A stretch of DNA of 64,000 nt from Desulfosporosinus sp. GTDB lineage: Bacteria > Bacillota > Desulfitobacteriia > Desulfitobacteriales > Desulfitobacteriaceae. Positions within the stretch are counted from its first letter, which is position 1. Each line of letters opens with the position of its first letter. A model generated the notes under the pieces. It was not told where the DNA came from, did no database searches, and saw nothing but the letters and a program-made list of their open reading frames with translations. Shown one piece after another: positions 1-7,666 of the stretch. The DNA is taken from the NCBI GenBank assembly GCA_003513495.1, contig DOPM01000029.1:261588-325587 (forward strand), read 5' to 3'. The position numbers and the translations under genes were made by a program.

Positions 1-1
1 T

Positions 2-1348
2 TTTGGCAGATATGGCAATGTAAGATTGGGCGGAAAAGATGATAAACCTGAATTCTCAGACTTCAGCTGGATATCCATGATGTTCACAGGCGGTGTCGGA
101 GCAGGTTTAGTTTATTGGTCCATGGCCGAGCCTATTTTTTATCTTAAGTGGCCTCCTTTCTGGGGTGAGCCATTCTCAGCGCAAGCTGCGCAATTCTCTC
201 TTGCTTATGGAATATTTCACTGGGGTATTACGGCCTGGGCTATCTTTGTCCCAGGGGCCATCGCCTTTGCCTACATGCTTCACGTAAGAAAAAAACCCTA
301 CTTCTACCCAAGCTATGCTTGCAGGGGAATATTGGGGGACCGGGTAGACGGATGGCTTGGCAGAGCTATCGATATCTTTGTAGTTATCGGTTTGGTAGGC
401 GGATTAGGAACAACCTTAGGAACGGTTATACCTATGATGGCGGCTGTAAGCGCCGATATGCTGGGTATTGAGAATTCTATGACGGTAAAAGTTGGGGTCA
501 CACTGGTGGTTGCAGCGGTATTTACCTATAGTGCTTACGCCGGTTTAAATAGCGGAATTAAAAAGTTATCGGAATTAAATAGTTGGTTATGTATGGGATT
601 ATTAGCTTTCGTTATGCTTGTAGGCCCCACCTTATTTATGTTATCCTTCTATGTTGACAGCCTAGGGGTTTTGGCTACTAACTTTTTACGGATGAGTTTA
701 TATACAGATCCGATTACCAAATCCGGTTTTCCTCAAGACTGGACAGTGTTTTACTGGGCCTGGTGGGCAGCATGGGCCATGTATTTCGGATTATTTGTTG
801 CCAGGATCTCCAAGGGGAGAACGATCAAAAATGTTGTTATAAATATGATGGTTGTAACGACCATTGGATGTTCAATATTCTTCTTAGTGTTCGGCACCTA
901 TGCAGTCGATCTTCAGCTTAATCAAGGGATAGCACTTGATCAGACACTGGCGGATGCCGGTGCCGCGGGAATGATTTCCCAAGTCTTGCATAGCTTACCC
1001 TTAACTGCAATAGTGATTCCCTATTTCTTATTTGTAATGCTTATTTTCCAAGCTACTACCATTGATTCCAATGCGTTTATTATTTCCATGATTGCATGCA
1101 AAGAGGTTAGGAATGATCAGGAATCTCCCCGCTGGACAAGACTTTTCTGGTGTGCACTCCTTGCTGTGATCGGGGTGGCTATCATGATGGTGGGCGGATT
1201 ACCGGTTGTTCAGCTTTCATCTGTTGCCACCAGCGTACCCATTATAGTTATTATCATCATCTTAGGGCTGTCCCTACGCAAATGGCTCGAGGAGGATTTC
1301 GGCGGAGAAAGCAAAGTGCAAGCTGTCGATTATCCGGAAGAAGACTAA
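2..1348 (+). CDS. BCCT-family betaine/choline/carnitine transporter, 5' end outside the window
   Basis: Secondary transporter for quaternary ammonium compounds (glycine betaine, choline or carnitine) in the cytoplasmic membrane. The reading frame is open from base 2 and already reads FGRYGNVRLGG, a conserved BCCT segment, so the gene starts upstream and the first in-frame TTG at 26 is not the start. About 448 residues are visible of a family that usually has 500 or more. Visible family signs are the glycine-rich segment GGVGAGLVYWSMAEP and the aromatic-box helix with FYWAWWAAW followed by ARISKGRTI. The glycine-rich stretch lacks the AGMGIGL form of sodium-coupled BetP, so the coupling ion cannot be assigned. 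A strong terminator follows. The cut locus 6 kb downstream makes choline or betaine a reasonable substrate, but this is inference. Confidence 0.9.
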   Translation, partial: FGRYGNVRLGGKDDKPEFSDFSWISMMFTGGVGAGLVYWSMAEPIFYLKWPPFWGEPFSAQAAQFSLAYGIFHWGITAWAIFVPGAIAFAYMLHVRKKPYFYPSYACRGILGDRVDGWLGRAIDIFVVIGLVGGLGTTLGTVIPMMAAVSADMLGIENSMTVKVGVTLVVAAVFTYSAYAGLNSGIKKLSELNSWLCMGLLAFVMLVGPTLFMLSFYVDSLGVLATNFLRMSLYTDPITKSGFPQDWTVFYWAWWAAWAMYFGLFVARISKGRTIKNVVINMMVVTTIGCSIFFLVFGTYAVDLQLNQGIALDQTLADAGAAGMISQVLHSLPLTAIVIPYFLFVMLIFQATTIDSNAFIISMIACKEVRNDQESPRWTRLFWCALLAVIGVAIMMVGGLPVVQLSSVATSVPIIVIIIILGLSLRKWLEEDFGGESKVQAVDYPEED

Positions 1349-1388
1349 TCCTAACAGGTTGTCGCAGTGAGACCAGCCCGGAAAAATA

Positions 1389-1422
1389 GCAAAAGGCGGC
1401 TTCAGCAGAAGCCGCCTTTTGC
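1389..1422 (+). terminator. Intrinsic terminator after the BCCT gene
   Basis: Perfect 15-bp stem (GCAAAAGGCGGCTTC with its complement) around the loop AGCA. It lies 40 bases after the transporter stop and carries T residues in the descending arm. Confidence 0.85.
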
Positions 1423-1530
1423 CGTCAAATGTATCACAGATCCGATTTTGGCAATCGTTATATTCTCGATGTCTCCACAGTCAAATGGTTTAGAGGGCTT
1501 AGATTTTAAAGGTGTTAAGCATCTCGTTGG

Positions 1531-1606
1531 AAAATACTTACTATAGGCAATATAAATTAACCCCATAGATACGTTAGCTATATGGGGCATAATCACTAAG
1601 TATTTT
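1531..1606 (+). promoter_or_regulatory. Nested inverted repeats in the leader of the alkaline-phosphatase-like gene
   Basis: An outer arm AAAATACTTA (1531-1540) matches TAAGTATTTT (1597-1606). An inner arm CCCCATA (1561-1567) matches TATGGGG (1581-1587). Together they can form one long RNA hairpin about 150 bases before the start of the next gene. This explains part of the 409-base gap between the first two genes. I recognise no riboswitch class; it may be a structured leader or an operator. Confidence 0.45.
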
Positions 1607-1757
1607 ACAGGAGAACAAGGATTGCATATAATGCGAATTGCAAGTGCAACAAATAACAAGCTAAACAAATGACGAATTTCATCCTCCGGGGAAGTCGAAA
1701 TTTCTTTCTCGGAGAATCATGAGAGAACTTAAAAAAATTACGGAGGAGATGCATAAC

Positions 1758-3806
1758 ATGAAAAGACCAGCACTTACCGGTAAATTATTGGTATTAGGCG
1801 TTGATGGGATGGACCCAAGAATTAGTCGGAAATTCTTAGCAGAAGGAAAAATGCCGAACTTACAGAAATTCATTGAACGAGGATCTGCTAGAAACGATCT
1901 TGTCCAACTAGGGGCAATCCCAACCATCACACCGCCATGTTGGACGACCCTCGCTACTGGTGCTTATCCGGGAACTCATGGTATCACCTGTTATTGGAGA
2001 CAATCGCCAGAAAGCCTTGATGCAGTTGTTTACAATATGGATTCTCGTAATTGCACCGCAGAACAAGTTTGGAATATTACATCAGAAGCTGGTAAGAAGA
2101 CACTTGTTTGGCATTGGCCTGGGAGTTCATGGCCTCCAACCTCTCATAGCGAAAACTTAAGTGTTGTCGATGGCACTCAGCCAGGTTCTGTCAATATGGG
2201 TGTCGCGCAGCTTGACTGGGAAAAGGTTATCATTGCTACTCCTGAAATCAAAGAAGTTCGCTATGCACCACGAGTGGATAAACCAGCGGGTGTGGGTTGT
2301 ATAATATCCGATTTGGAAGACACCTTAGATGCTGATGTTGACGATGAAATGATGGAACTTTGGTGGGGGGATACCGCTCGCGAAGGTGGCGAAATCCGTA
2401 CGTTTGTTATGGATGATGAAGATACAGAAGTTGTTATTGGTAGTAAGGTCGCTTATGATATTGTTAACTCTCCCCTTAAAGACGCTGCAGGTTGGGCAAA
2501 TGCCCCTGAAGGCGCTAAAGAATTCACAGTCCTGACCTCTGGTGGTGTCATGAGACGCCCTGCCTTGATTCTTAAGAATGACGCTGGGGAATATGACCGA
2601 GTGGCTATTTATAAGAATAAGAAAGCAGATGCTCCGATTGTCATCTTAAAACGAGATCAAATGGAAACGGGCATCATTGATGACGTTACAAAAAAAGAAG
2701 TTACTAAGCCTGCTTGCCGTTCCATGAAGATTTTAGAACTTGACCCTGCCGGTAATAAGGTTAGACTCTGGATTAGTAATGCTCTTGATATTTCGAATGA
2801 CCAATTATGGCATCAAAAATCCCTCTATAAAGATGTAGTTAAAAATGTAGGTGAAGTTCCACCAGTAAGCTTGATTGGCGGAGAAGATGCGGAATTAGTA
2901 CACGAAATCTTTGGACCTTCTTGGGATATTTACTGCAAATGGCAAGCTGATAGTATGAATTATTTGATCAAGGAAAAAGGCTATGAAGTCGTATTTTCCC
3001 ATCTTCATAATATTGATTGTGCTGGCCACCAGTTATGGCATCTGGGTAAGACGCTTCCACCTTGGGATCACACAGACGAAAAGACTTATCAAGGGTTTAT
3101 TGAAAAGTTTTATGTGCAAACCGATGAGTATCTCGGTGAATTCATGCACTTACTAGATGAAGATTGGACAGTTTTACTCGTAAGCGATCATGGACTCATT
3201 GTAGGGGAAAACGTACCTCCGATTATCGGAGAATATGGTGGTCTCAATACAAAGGTCATGGAAGAATTAGGCTATACTGTCATGAAAAAAGATGAAAATG
3301 GCAATTCCATAAGGGAAGTTGATTGGGAGAAAACAAGGGCCATTCAGATTCGTAGTAACTATATTTATATAAATCTCAAAGGCCGGGATAAATATGGTAT
3401 TGTGGATCCAAAAGACAAATATGATTTAGAAGAGCAATTGATTTCGGATCTGTATAATTACAGAGATGAAAGAACGGGTAAACGAGTTATTGGCATCTGT
3501 CTAAGAAACAAAGATGCAGTGCTAATTGGTGCTAATGGACCAGAATGTGGGGATATTTTCTTCTCAGTTGAAGAAGGCTATAATAGATTGCATGGCGATA
3601 GCATCTCAACTTCAGAGGGGTATTTTGAGACATCCGTTTCACCAATTTTTGTAGCAGCTGGTGCCGGTATCAAGTCTGGATTCAAAACAGAGCGTACTAT
3701 CCGACAAGTTGATGTTGCACCTTCAATCTCAGTATTACTGGGCTTGCGGTATCCTGCACAATGCGAAGGAGCTCCACTTTATCAGATTTTCTCCGAAGAA
3801 GTATAA
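1758..3806 (+). CDS. Alkaline-phosphatase-superfamily phosphodiesterase/nucleotide-pyrophosphatase-like protein
   Basis: A 682-residue metal-dependent hydrolase of the alkaline phosphatase / type I phosphodiesterase fold. The N-terminus carries VLGVDGMDP (first metal Asp). It is followed by ITPPCWTTLATGAYPGTHGI, which holds the expected Thr nucleophile. Later metal-ligand motifs are HNIDCAGH and VSDHG, with LHGDS near the end. No signal peptide is visible, so it is probably cytosolic. The ATG at 1758 is preferred because GGAGGAG sits 9 bases upstream; an ATG at 1719 is also in frame. The substrate is unknown. Its place between a quaternary-amine transporter and a kinase-like gene invites a phosphocholine or glycerophosphocholine substrate, but nothing in the sequence proves it. 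Confidence 0.8.
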   Translation: MKRPALTGKLLVLGVDGMDPRISRKFLAEGKMPNLQKFIERGSARNDLVQLGAIPTITPPCWTTLATGAYPGTHGITCYWRQSPESLDAVVYNMDSRNCTAEQVWNITSEAGKKTLVWHWPGSSWPPTSHSENLSVVDGTQPGSVNMGVAQLDWEKVIIATPEIKEVRYAPRVDKPAGVGCIISDLEDTLDADVDDEMMELWWGDTAREGGEIRTFVMDDEDTEVVIGSKVAYDIVNSPLKDAAGWANAPEGAKEFTVLTSGGVMRRPALILKNDAGEYDRVAIYKNKKADAPIVILKRDQMETGIIDDVTKKEVTKPACRSMKILELDPAGNKVRLWISNALDISNDQLWHQKSLYKDVVKNVGEVPPVSLIGGEDAELVHEIFGPSWDIYCKWQADSMNYLIKEKGYEVVFSHLHNIDCAGHQLWHLGKTLPPWDHTDEKTYQGFIEKFYVQTDEYLGEFMHLLDEDWTVLLVSDHGLIVGENVPPIIGEYGGLNTKVMEELGYTVMKKDENGNSIREVDWEKTRAIQIRSNYIYINLKGRDKYGIVDPKDKYDLEEQLISDLYNYRDERTGKRVIGICLRNKDAVLIGANGPECGDIFFSVEEGYNRLHGDSISTSEGYFETSVSPIFVAAGAGIKSGFKTERTIRQVDVAPSISVLLGLRYPAQCEGAPLYQIFSEEV

Positions 3807-3821
3807 CAAAGAGCTATATGC

Positions 3822-3859
3822 GCAGCTATCAGAAAAGCAGCACTCTGATAGCTGCTTTT
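3822..3859 (+). terminator. Intrinsic terminator
   Basis: 11-bp stem GCAGCTATCAG / CTGATAGCTGC with a 12-base loop, followed by TTTT. It separates the hydrolase from the thioredoxin gene. Confidence 0.75.
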
Positions 3860-3985
3860 CAAATACAGATAAAAGGGATGAAGAACTGTATTGTAGACAG
3901 TTCTTTATCCAGACCCTGATCAAAATTGCTAATCTGGGATTTATAGTAGGCTGAATTAATTGCAAACTAAAGGAGTGTTGGAAGT

Positions 3986-4309
3986 ATGTCATTACAACAA
4001 CTAGATTCAACCCGTTTCGAAGAAATTATCTATGATAATTGTGAGCCTTGCTTAGTGATCTTTTCCAAAAAAGAATGTCATGTGTGTAAAGAAGTCGTTC
4101 CAATGTTAGAAGGAATGAAACCTCAATATGAAGGTAAATTTGGGTTCTATTATGTTGATGTTGAAGAAGACAAGAATTTATTTCAACGTTTTTCATTAAA
4201 AGGTGTTCCGCAAATCCTCTTTTTCAATGAGGGCGAGTATCATGGAAAACTCGCTGGTAAGGTTGAGGAAGAAGCTGTAGAAGAGAAAATAGAGGAAATC
4301 ATTGGGTAG
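3986..4309 (+). CDS. Thioredoxin-like protein with CHVC active site
   Basis: A 107-residue thioredoxin-fold protein, the normal size for the family. The redox motif is CHVC at residues 31-34, after FSKKE, instead of the usual WCGPC; the cis-Pro segment is KGVPQILFF. A second CxxC pair, CEPC at residues 19-22, lies one strand earlier and is unusual. A good ribosome site (AAGGAGTG) precedes the ATG. It sits directly upstream of a thioredoxin reductase gene and the two probably form a cytosolic disulfide-reducing pair. Atypical thioredoxins of this kind also occur with glycine/betaine reductase systems, but no such reductase is in this window. Confidence 0.85.
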   Translation: MSLQQLDSTRFEEIIYDNCEPCLVIFSKKECHVCKEVVPMLEGMKPQYEGKFGFYYVDVEEDKNLFQRFSLKGVPQILFFNEGEYHGKLAGKVEEEAVEEKIEEIIG

Positions 4310-4368
4310 GGTCAGACCCCCACACAAAGGGAAACTATTCTGATAATTTCGAGAGGGAAGTGGAAGCC

Positions 4369-5583
4369 GTGGCTAATAGCTATGATTTGATTATTATCGG
4401 GGGAGGCCCCGCTGGACTTTCTGCTGCTATTTATGGTGGTAGGGCTAAGCTTAAGACCTTAGTCATCAATAAAGGGACGATTGGCGGTTTAGCAGATACA
4501 ACGAGGGAAATAGTTAATTATCCTGGCTATATGCAAATTAGTGGACCAGATCTTATGAAGGATTTCCAAAAACACGCTCAATCGTTTAACGTTGAATTTC
4601 TAAAAGAAGAGGTTATCGATGTCGATTTTTCTCAAGAAAATAAACTAGTCAAGACCAAAAAGGGAAAAGAATTTTATGCTAAAGCAGTAATTCTTGCCTG
4701 TGGAAGTCAACCAAGAATTTTAAATATCCCCGGTGAAAAAACACTTCGGGGAAGTGGAGTAGCTTACTGTGCCACTTGTGATGCTGAGTTCTTTGAAGGG
4801 GAAGATGTTGTGGTCATCGGAAGTGGTGACCAGGCTATCGAAGAAGGCATGTACATCACTAAATTTGCTCGCAAAGTAACTGTGATTGTGTTACATGATG
4901 AAGGAATCCTTGACTGTAATAAAGTAAGTGCCGAGAGAGCATTTAATAATGAGAAGATGGAGTTTATCTGGAATTCAACCATTGAAGAAGTTCTCGGGGA
5001 AGGAAACGTAGAAGGAGTAAAAATCAAGAACCTAAAAACAGGCAGTTCATCCGAACTCACCTGTCAGGGTGTTTTTTTCTTCGTTGGGATGGTTCCCTCA
5101 ACCAAGTTTCTAAACAACAGTGGTCTAAGGATGGAGAAAAGTGGATACATTCCCACCAATGAGCGTATGGAAACTAATCTTGAAGGAATCTATGCAGTGG
5201 GTGACAATCGAGTAAAATACTTAAGACAAGTTGTTTCAGCAGCAGGTGATGGTGCGACTGCAGCCGTAGCAGCTGAGCGATATATCGAAGAACTCAATGA
5301 TTTCAATGCCAATATACTTCAAACCGATAAAAAGACCTTATTATTGTTTTTTAATGCCTTAGTTAATGAAAGCTTGGAATTCAACACCTTATTGGAAGGC
5401 GTGCTTAATGATACTGCTGAAAACTATAAACTGTTTAAAGTTGATACGGCAACAAAGAAGACCCTTGCTGAAAAATATAAAATAGACAAGGTTCCCGCCG
5501 TCGTTGTCTTAGATCGAGGAGAAGAAATCAAACGGCTGGATTGTAGTATGGATCTAGAAAAACTAAAATCTCAATTATTTTAG
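4369..5583 (+). CDS. trxB: Thioredoxin reductase (TrxB) with a C-terminal thioredoxin-like domain
   Basis: NAD(P)H-dependent FAD disulfide reductase. The FAD motif GGGPAGLSAA is at the N-terminus. The redox pair is CATCDAEFF near residue 140, followed by the NADPH-binding VVIGSGDQA. The FAD-closing motif GIYAVGDNR is near residue 285. The normal enzyme ends near 310-320 residues. Here about 95 more residues follow, containing LLLFFNALVNESLEF and KYKIDKVPAVVVLD, which looks like a thioredoxin fold that has lost its CxxC. GTG at 4369 is preferred to GTG at 4360 because of spacing from GAGAGGG. It probably serves the thioredoxin encoded 60 bases upstream. Function of the added domain is unknown. 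Confidence 0.88.
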   Translation: MANSYDLIIIGGGPAGLSAAIYGGRAKLKTLVINKGTIGGLADTTREIVNYPGYMQISGPDLMKDFQKHAQSFNVEFLKEEVIDVDFSQENKLVKTKKGKEFYAKAVILACGSQPRILNIPGEKTLRGSGVAYCATCDAEFFEGEDVVVIGSGDQAIEEGMYITKFARKVTVIVLHDEGILDCNKVSAERAFNNEKMEFIWNSTIEEVLGEGNVEGVKIKNLKTGSSSELTCQGVFFFVGMVPSTKFLNNSGLRMEKSGYIPTNERMETNLEGIYAVGDNRVKYLRQVVSAAGDGATAAVAAERYIEELNDFNANILQTDKKTLLLFFNALVNESLEFNTLLEGVLNDTAENYKLFKVDTATKKTLAEKYKIDKVPAVVVLDRGEEIKRLDCSMDLEKLKSQLF

Positions 5584-5624
5584 GCCCCATATTCCTATCC
5601 ATATTAAAGCCGCCTAAAGATAAG

Positions 5625-5670
5625 ATGAAAAAGAACCATAGTTCAGTGCAGAACTATGGTTCTTTTTCAT
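5625..5670. terminator. Bidirectional terminator between trxB and the convergent kinase-like gene
   Basis: Perfect 20-bp stem around the loop AGTGCA, with A-rich and T-rich flanks on the two sides. It can stop transcription from both converging genes. Confidence 0.9.
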
Positions 5671-5706
5671 CCCTTGGCCATCCTATGGCCTGCCCCAGCC
5701 GATGGT

Positions 5707-6621
5707 TCAGCCTAGAACCATACTGGCAATGGTGCAATGAGGGGACTTGGTCATTAATTTAATGTTTTTTCTTAACCGCTCATATCTAAAACAACAGTAT
5801 TCGAGAAAGTCGTCGCCATTGTAATGTCTGATTAAAGCCCAAGCTGTCCAGAGTAAATCTTGAGCCATCATAAAGCCTTTAATTTTAAATTCTTCTATAG
5901 GCGTCAGGGGACGGCCGAAGTAATGCTGAACTAGATGCTGGATAGCTTCTTCGAATAGTTTAGATTCAAGAATATAGGCAGCAACATCCCAACAAGGATC
6001 GTTCATTCCTGAATATTCCCAGTCTACTAAATAAGTTTTGAAGGTATCGTCAATAATAAAGTTTTCAGGCACGGTATCATTGTGACAGGGAACTAAAATG
6101 GTACTTTTAATGTTTTGTTGGACAATAGTTACTAATTGTTCTTTTAAGGTTGTGTAGTCAAAGAAAAAACTGCCGTGTAGTTGTTTGATAATCAGTTCGT
6201 ATTTAGAGAGCTCTACTTGCCAATCGAAGCGATTTGGAAAGTGTTTTGGAAAGGAGTGGATTTTCCTCATTATATTCGAAACGGCAGCGAGGTTTTCGGG
6301 AGAGCAGGGGTTAGCTTGAGCCATATTTTGGCTATTTTTTATAGTTAGGCTTATTTTAATTCCAGTGTATTCATCAAAATAGATACAATCAGAGTTTACC
6401 CCGAACTCTGAGGCAATGTTATTATTGATACGTTCAATTTTGCGATCAATAATCTGTTCCGTCATACCGCCAGGTTGCCTAATAATATATTCAATGCCCT
6501 TAATATTCATTAAATAGTTGTAATTAGTAAGTCCGCCGGCAAAGCGGGATTTATCGAATACGATGCTATCATCCTTAAAAGCGCTGCGCAACGTTTCTTG
6601 GACTAATTCTTCCATTTTCAT
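5707..6621 (-). CDS. Choline/ethanolamine-kinase-like phosphotransferase (APH fold)
   Basis: A 304-residue small-molecule kinase of the aminoglycoside phosphotransferase / choline kinase fold. The catalytic loop is PCHNDTVPENF and the metal-binding motif is VDWEYSGMNDPCWDVA; both are typical of LicA/choline-kinase proteins. The N-terminal lobe has FAGGLTNYNYL and YIIRQPGG, matching the nucleotide-binding strands. Likely role: ATP-dependent phosphorylation of choline or a similar alcohol in the cytosol. It is divergent from the cut operon and shares its 365-base upstream region. This would fit partition of choline between phosphorylation and cleavage. Specificity is inferred from family and context only; an aminoglycoside or thiamine kinase cannot be excluded. 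Confidence 0.75.
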   Translation of the reverse strand: MKMEELVQETLRSAFKDDSIVFDKSRFAGGLTNYNYLMNIKGIEYIIRQPGGMTEQIIDRKIERINNNIASEFGVNSDCIYFDEYTGIKISLTIKNSQNMAQANPCSPENLAAVSNIMRKIHSFPKHFPNRFDWQVELSKYELIIKQLHGSFFFDYTTLKEQLVTIVQQNIKSTILVPCHNDTVPENFIIDDTFKTYLVDWEYSGMNDPCWDVAAYILESKLFEEAIQHLVQHYFGRPLTPIEEFKIKGFMMAQDLLWTAWALIRHYNGDDFLEYCCFRYERLRKNIKLMTKSPHCTIASMVLG

Positions 6622-6986
6622 ATATATAACTCCACCAAGTTAGTAAACTTGGATTTTTTTATTTTTAATTTACTTTAGCAAAAATAATTAACAAAATCAA
6701 TGTACTTGAGCTACAGATTTTGCTTGTTGTACTGAAAATTCAATAATCAATGCACTCTCATAAGGTAGTAGGGGCTATTGTAAGTATTTGTATCGATAAT
6801 ACCATAAAATCTATTTAATGCAATAACTAGATTCTGAAAGATACAATAATGCTAATTATATCTATTGATTCTTCAAAGAAAAAAATTCTGCATGAGATAT
6901 TATTAAAGTACCAAAATCGATTAATTAATTAAGGGGTAAAGTGACAATCCTTGGAGGTTTAAATCTAATTAGAAAGAGGGGTTGTT
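6622..6986. promoter_or_regulatory. Divergent intergenic region, presumed promoter of the cut operon
   Basis: A 365-base AT-rich gap between the divergent kinase-like gene and the first shell-protein gene. No terminator separates it from the operon, so the main cut promoter should lie here. I see AT-rich -10-like strings but no convincing -35/-10 pair with correct spacing and no clear sigma-54 site. The ribosome site for the first gene is the AAAGAGGGG just before 6987. Confidence 0.4.
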
Positions 6987-7289
6987 TTGATGAAATACAT
7001 CGGAGAAGAAGCCTTGGGTCTTATTGAAACAAGAGGTATGGTTCCGGCAATTCAGGCAGCGGATGTAATGTGTAAAACTGCTGATGTTATTCTTGTTTCC
7101 TATGAAAATATGGGTTCGGGACTTGTTACGGTCATGATTAAAGGGGATGTTGCCGCCGTAAAGTCAGCTGTAGAGAACGGTGCAGCAGCAGCTGCCGCCA
7201 TTGGTGAGTTGACGGCATCTCATGTTATGCCACGTCCGATTAGCACAGTAGGCAAGATTGTATCAAAACATGACATTGATGAGCAATAA
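6987..7289 (+). CDS. BMC-H microcompartment shell protein
   Basis: A 100-residue single-domain hexameric shell protein (BMC domain). Typical motifs are EALGLIETRG at the start, AIQAADVMCKTADV for the helix, and the pore-strand segment ENMGSGLVTVMIKGDVAAVKSAV. The C-terminus HVMPRP is conserved in the family. It is the first gene of the cut locus and should form part of the facet of the choline microcompartment. The predicted pore residues (GSG) differ from its three paralogues in this window, suggesting different metabolite selectivity. Confidence 0.95.
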   Translation: MMKYIGEEALGLIETRGMVPAIQAADVMCKTADVILVSYENMGSGLVTVMIKGDVAAVKSAVENGAAAAAAIGELTASHVMPRPISTVGKIVSKHDIDEQ

Positions 7290-7321
7290 CAGTTGATGAT
7301 GGTTTAGAAAGGGGAGTCCAT

Positions 7322-7615
7322 GTGGACAAAAATGGTGGTGCTTTAGGGTTTATAGAAACATATAGCCTGGTCTCAGTGCTAGAAGCAGCGGATGCCATGT
7401 GCAAAGCTGCAGACGTGGAATTGGTAGGATATGAAAATGTGGCTTCTGGCTTGGTTTCCGTCGTGGTCCGTGGAGATGTTGGAGCAGTTAAGGCTGCTGT
7501 TGATGCCGGCATCAAAGAAGCTTCCAAGGTGGGCAATGTTTATAGCTCCCTTGTCATTGCTAGGCCTCATGCGGAGGTAGAAAAGATTGTTGCAAAATAC
7601 GTTATCGACTTTTAA
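7322..7615 (+). CDS. BMC-H microcompartment shell protein
   Basis: A 97-residue hexameric shell protein. It reads ALGFIETYSLVSVLEAADAMCKAADVELVGYENVASGLVS in its first half (positions 8 onward), then VVVRGDVGAVKAAV. The C-terminus ends SLVIARPHAEVEKI. The start is GTG at 7322 with AAAGGGGAG upstream. The pore segment has ASG where the first paralogue has GSG. It lies 32 bases after that gene in the same transcription unit. Confidence 0.94.
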   Translation: MDKNGGALGFIETYSLVSVLEAADAMCKAADVELVGYENVASGLVSVVVRGDVGAVKAAVDAGIKEASKVGNVYSSLVIARPHAEVEKIVAKYVIDF

Positions 7616-7666
7616 TAATTGTTTTGCAGACCTTAGATTTTCTGAGTAGAAGGGGGGGAGTGAGAT

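Noticed and set aside
26..70. TTG at 26 as the start of the first gene
   Set aside because: The frame is open to the window edge and the residues before it are conserved BCCT sequence.
4305..4330. Palindrome GGGTCAGACCC between the thioredoxin genes
   Set aside because: Only 11 bases, no promoter near it, and the spacing of the two genes suggests they are co-transcribed; kept as coincidence or a scrap of the CAGACCCCC repeat.
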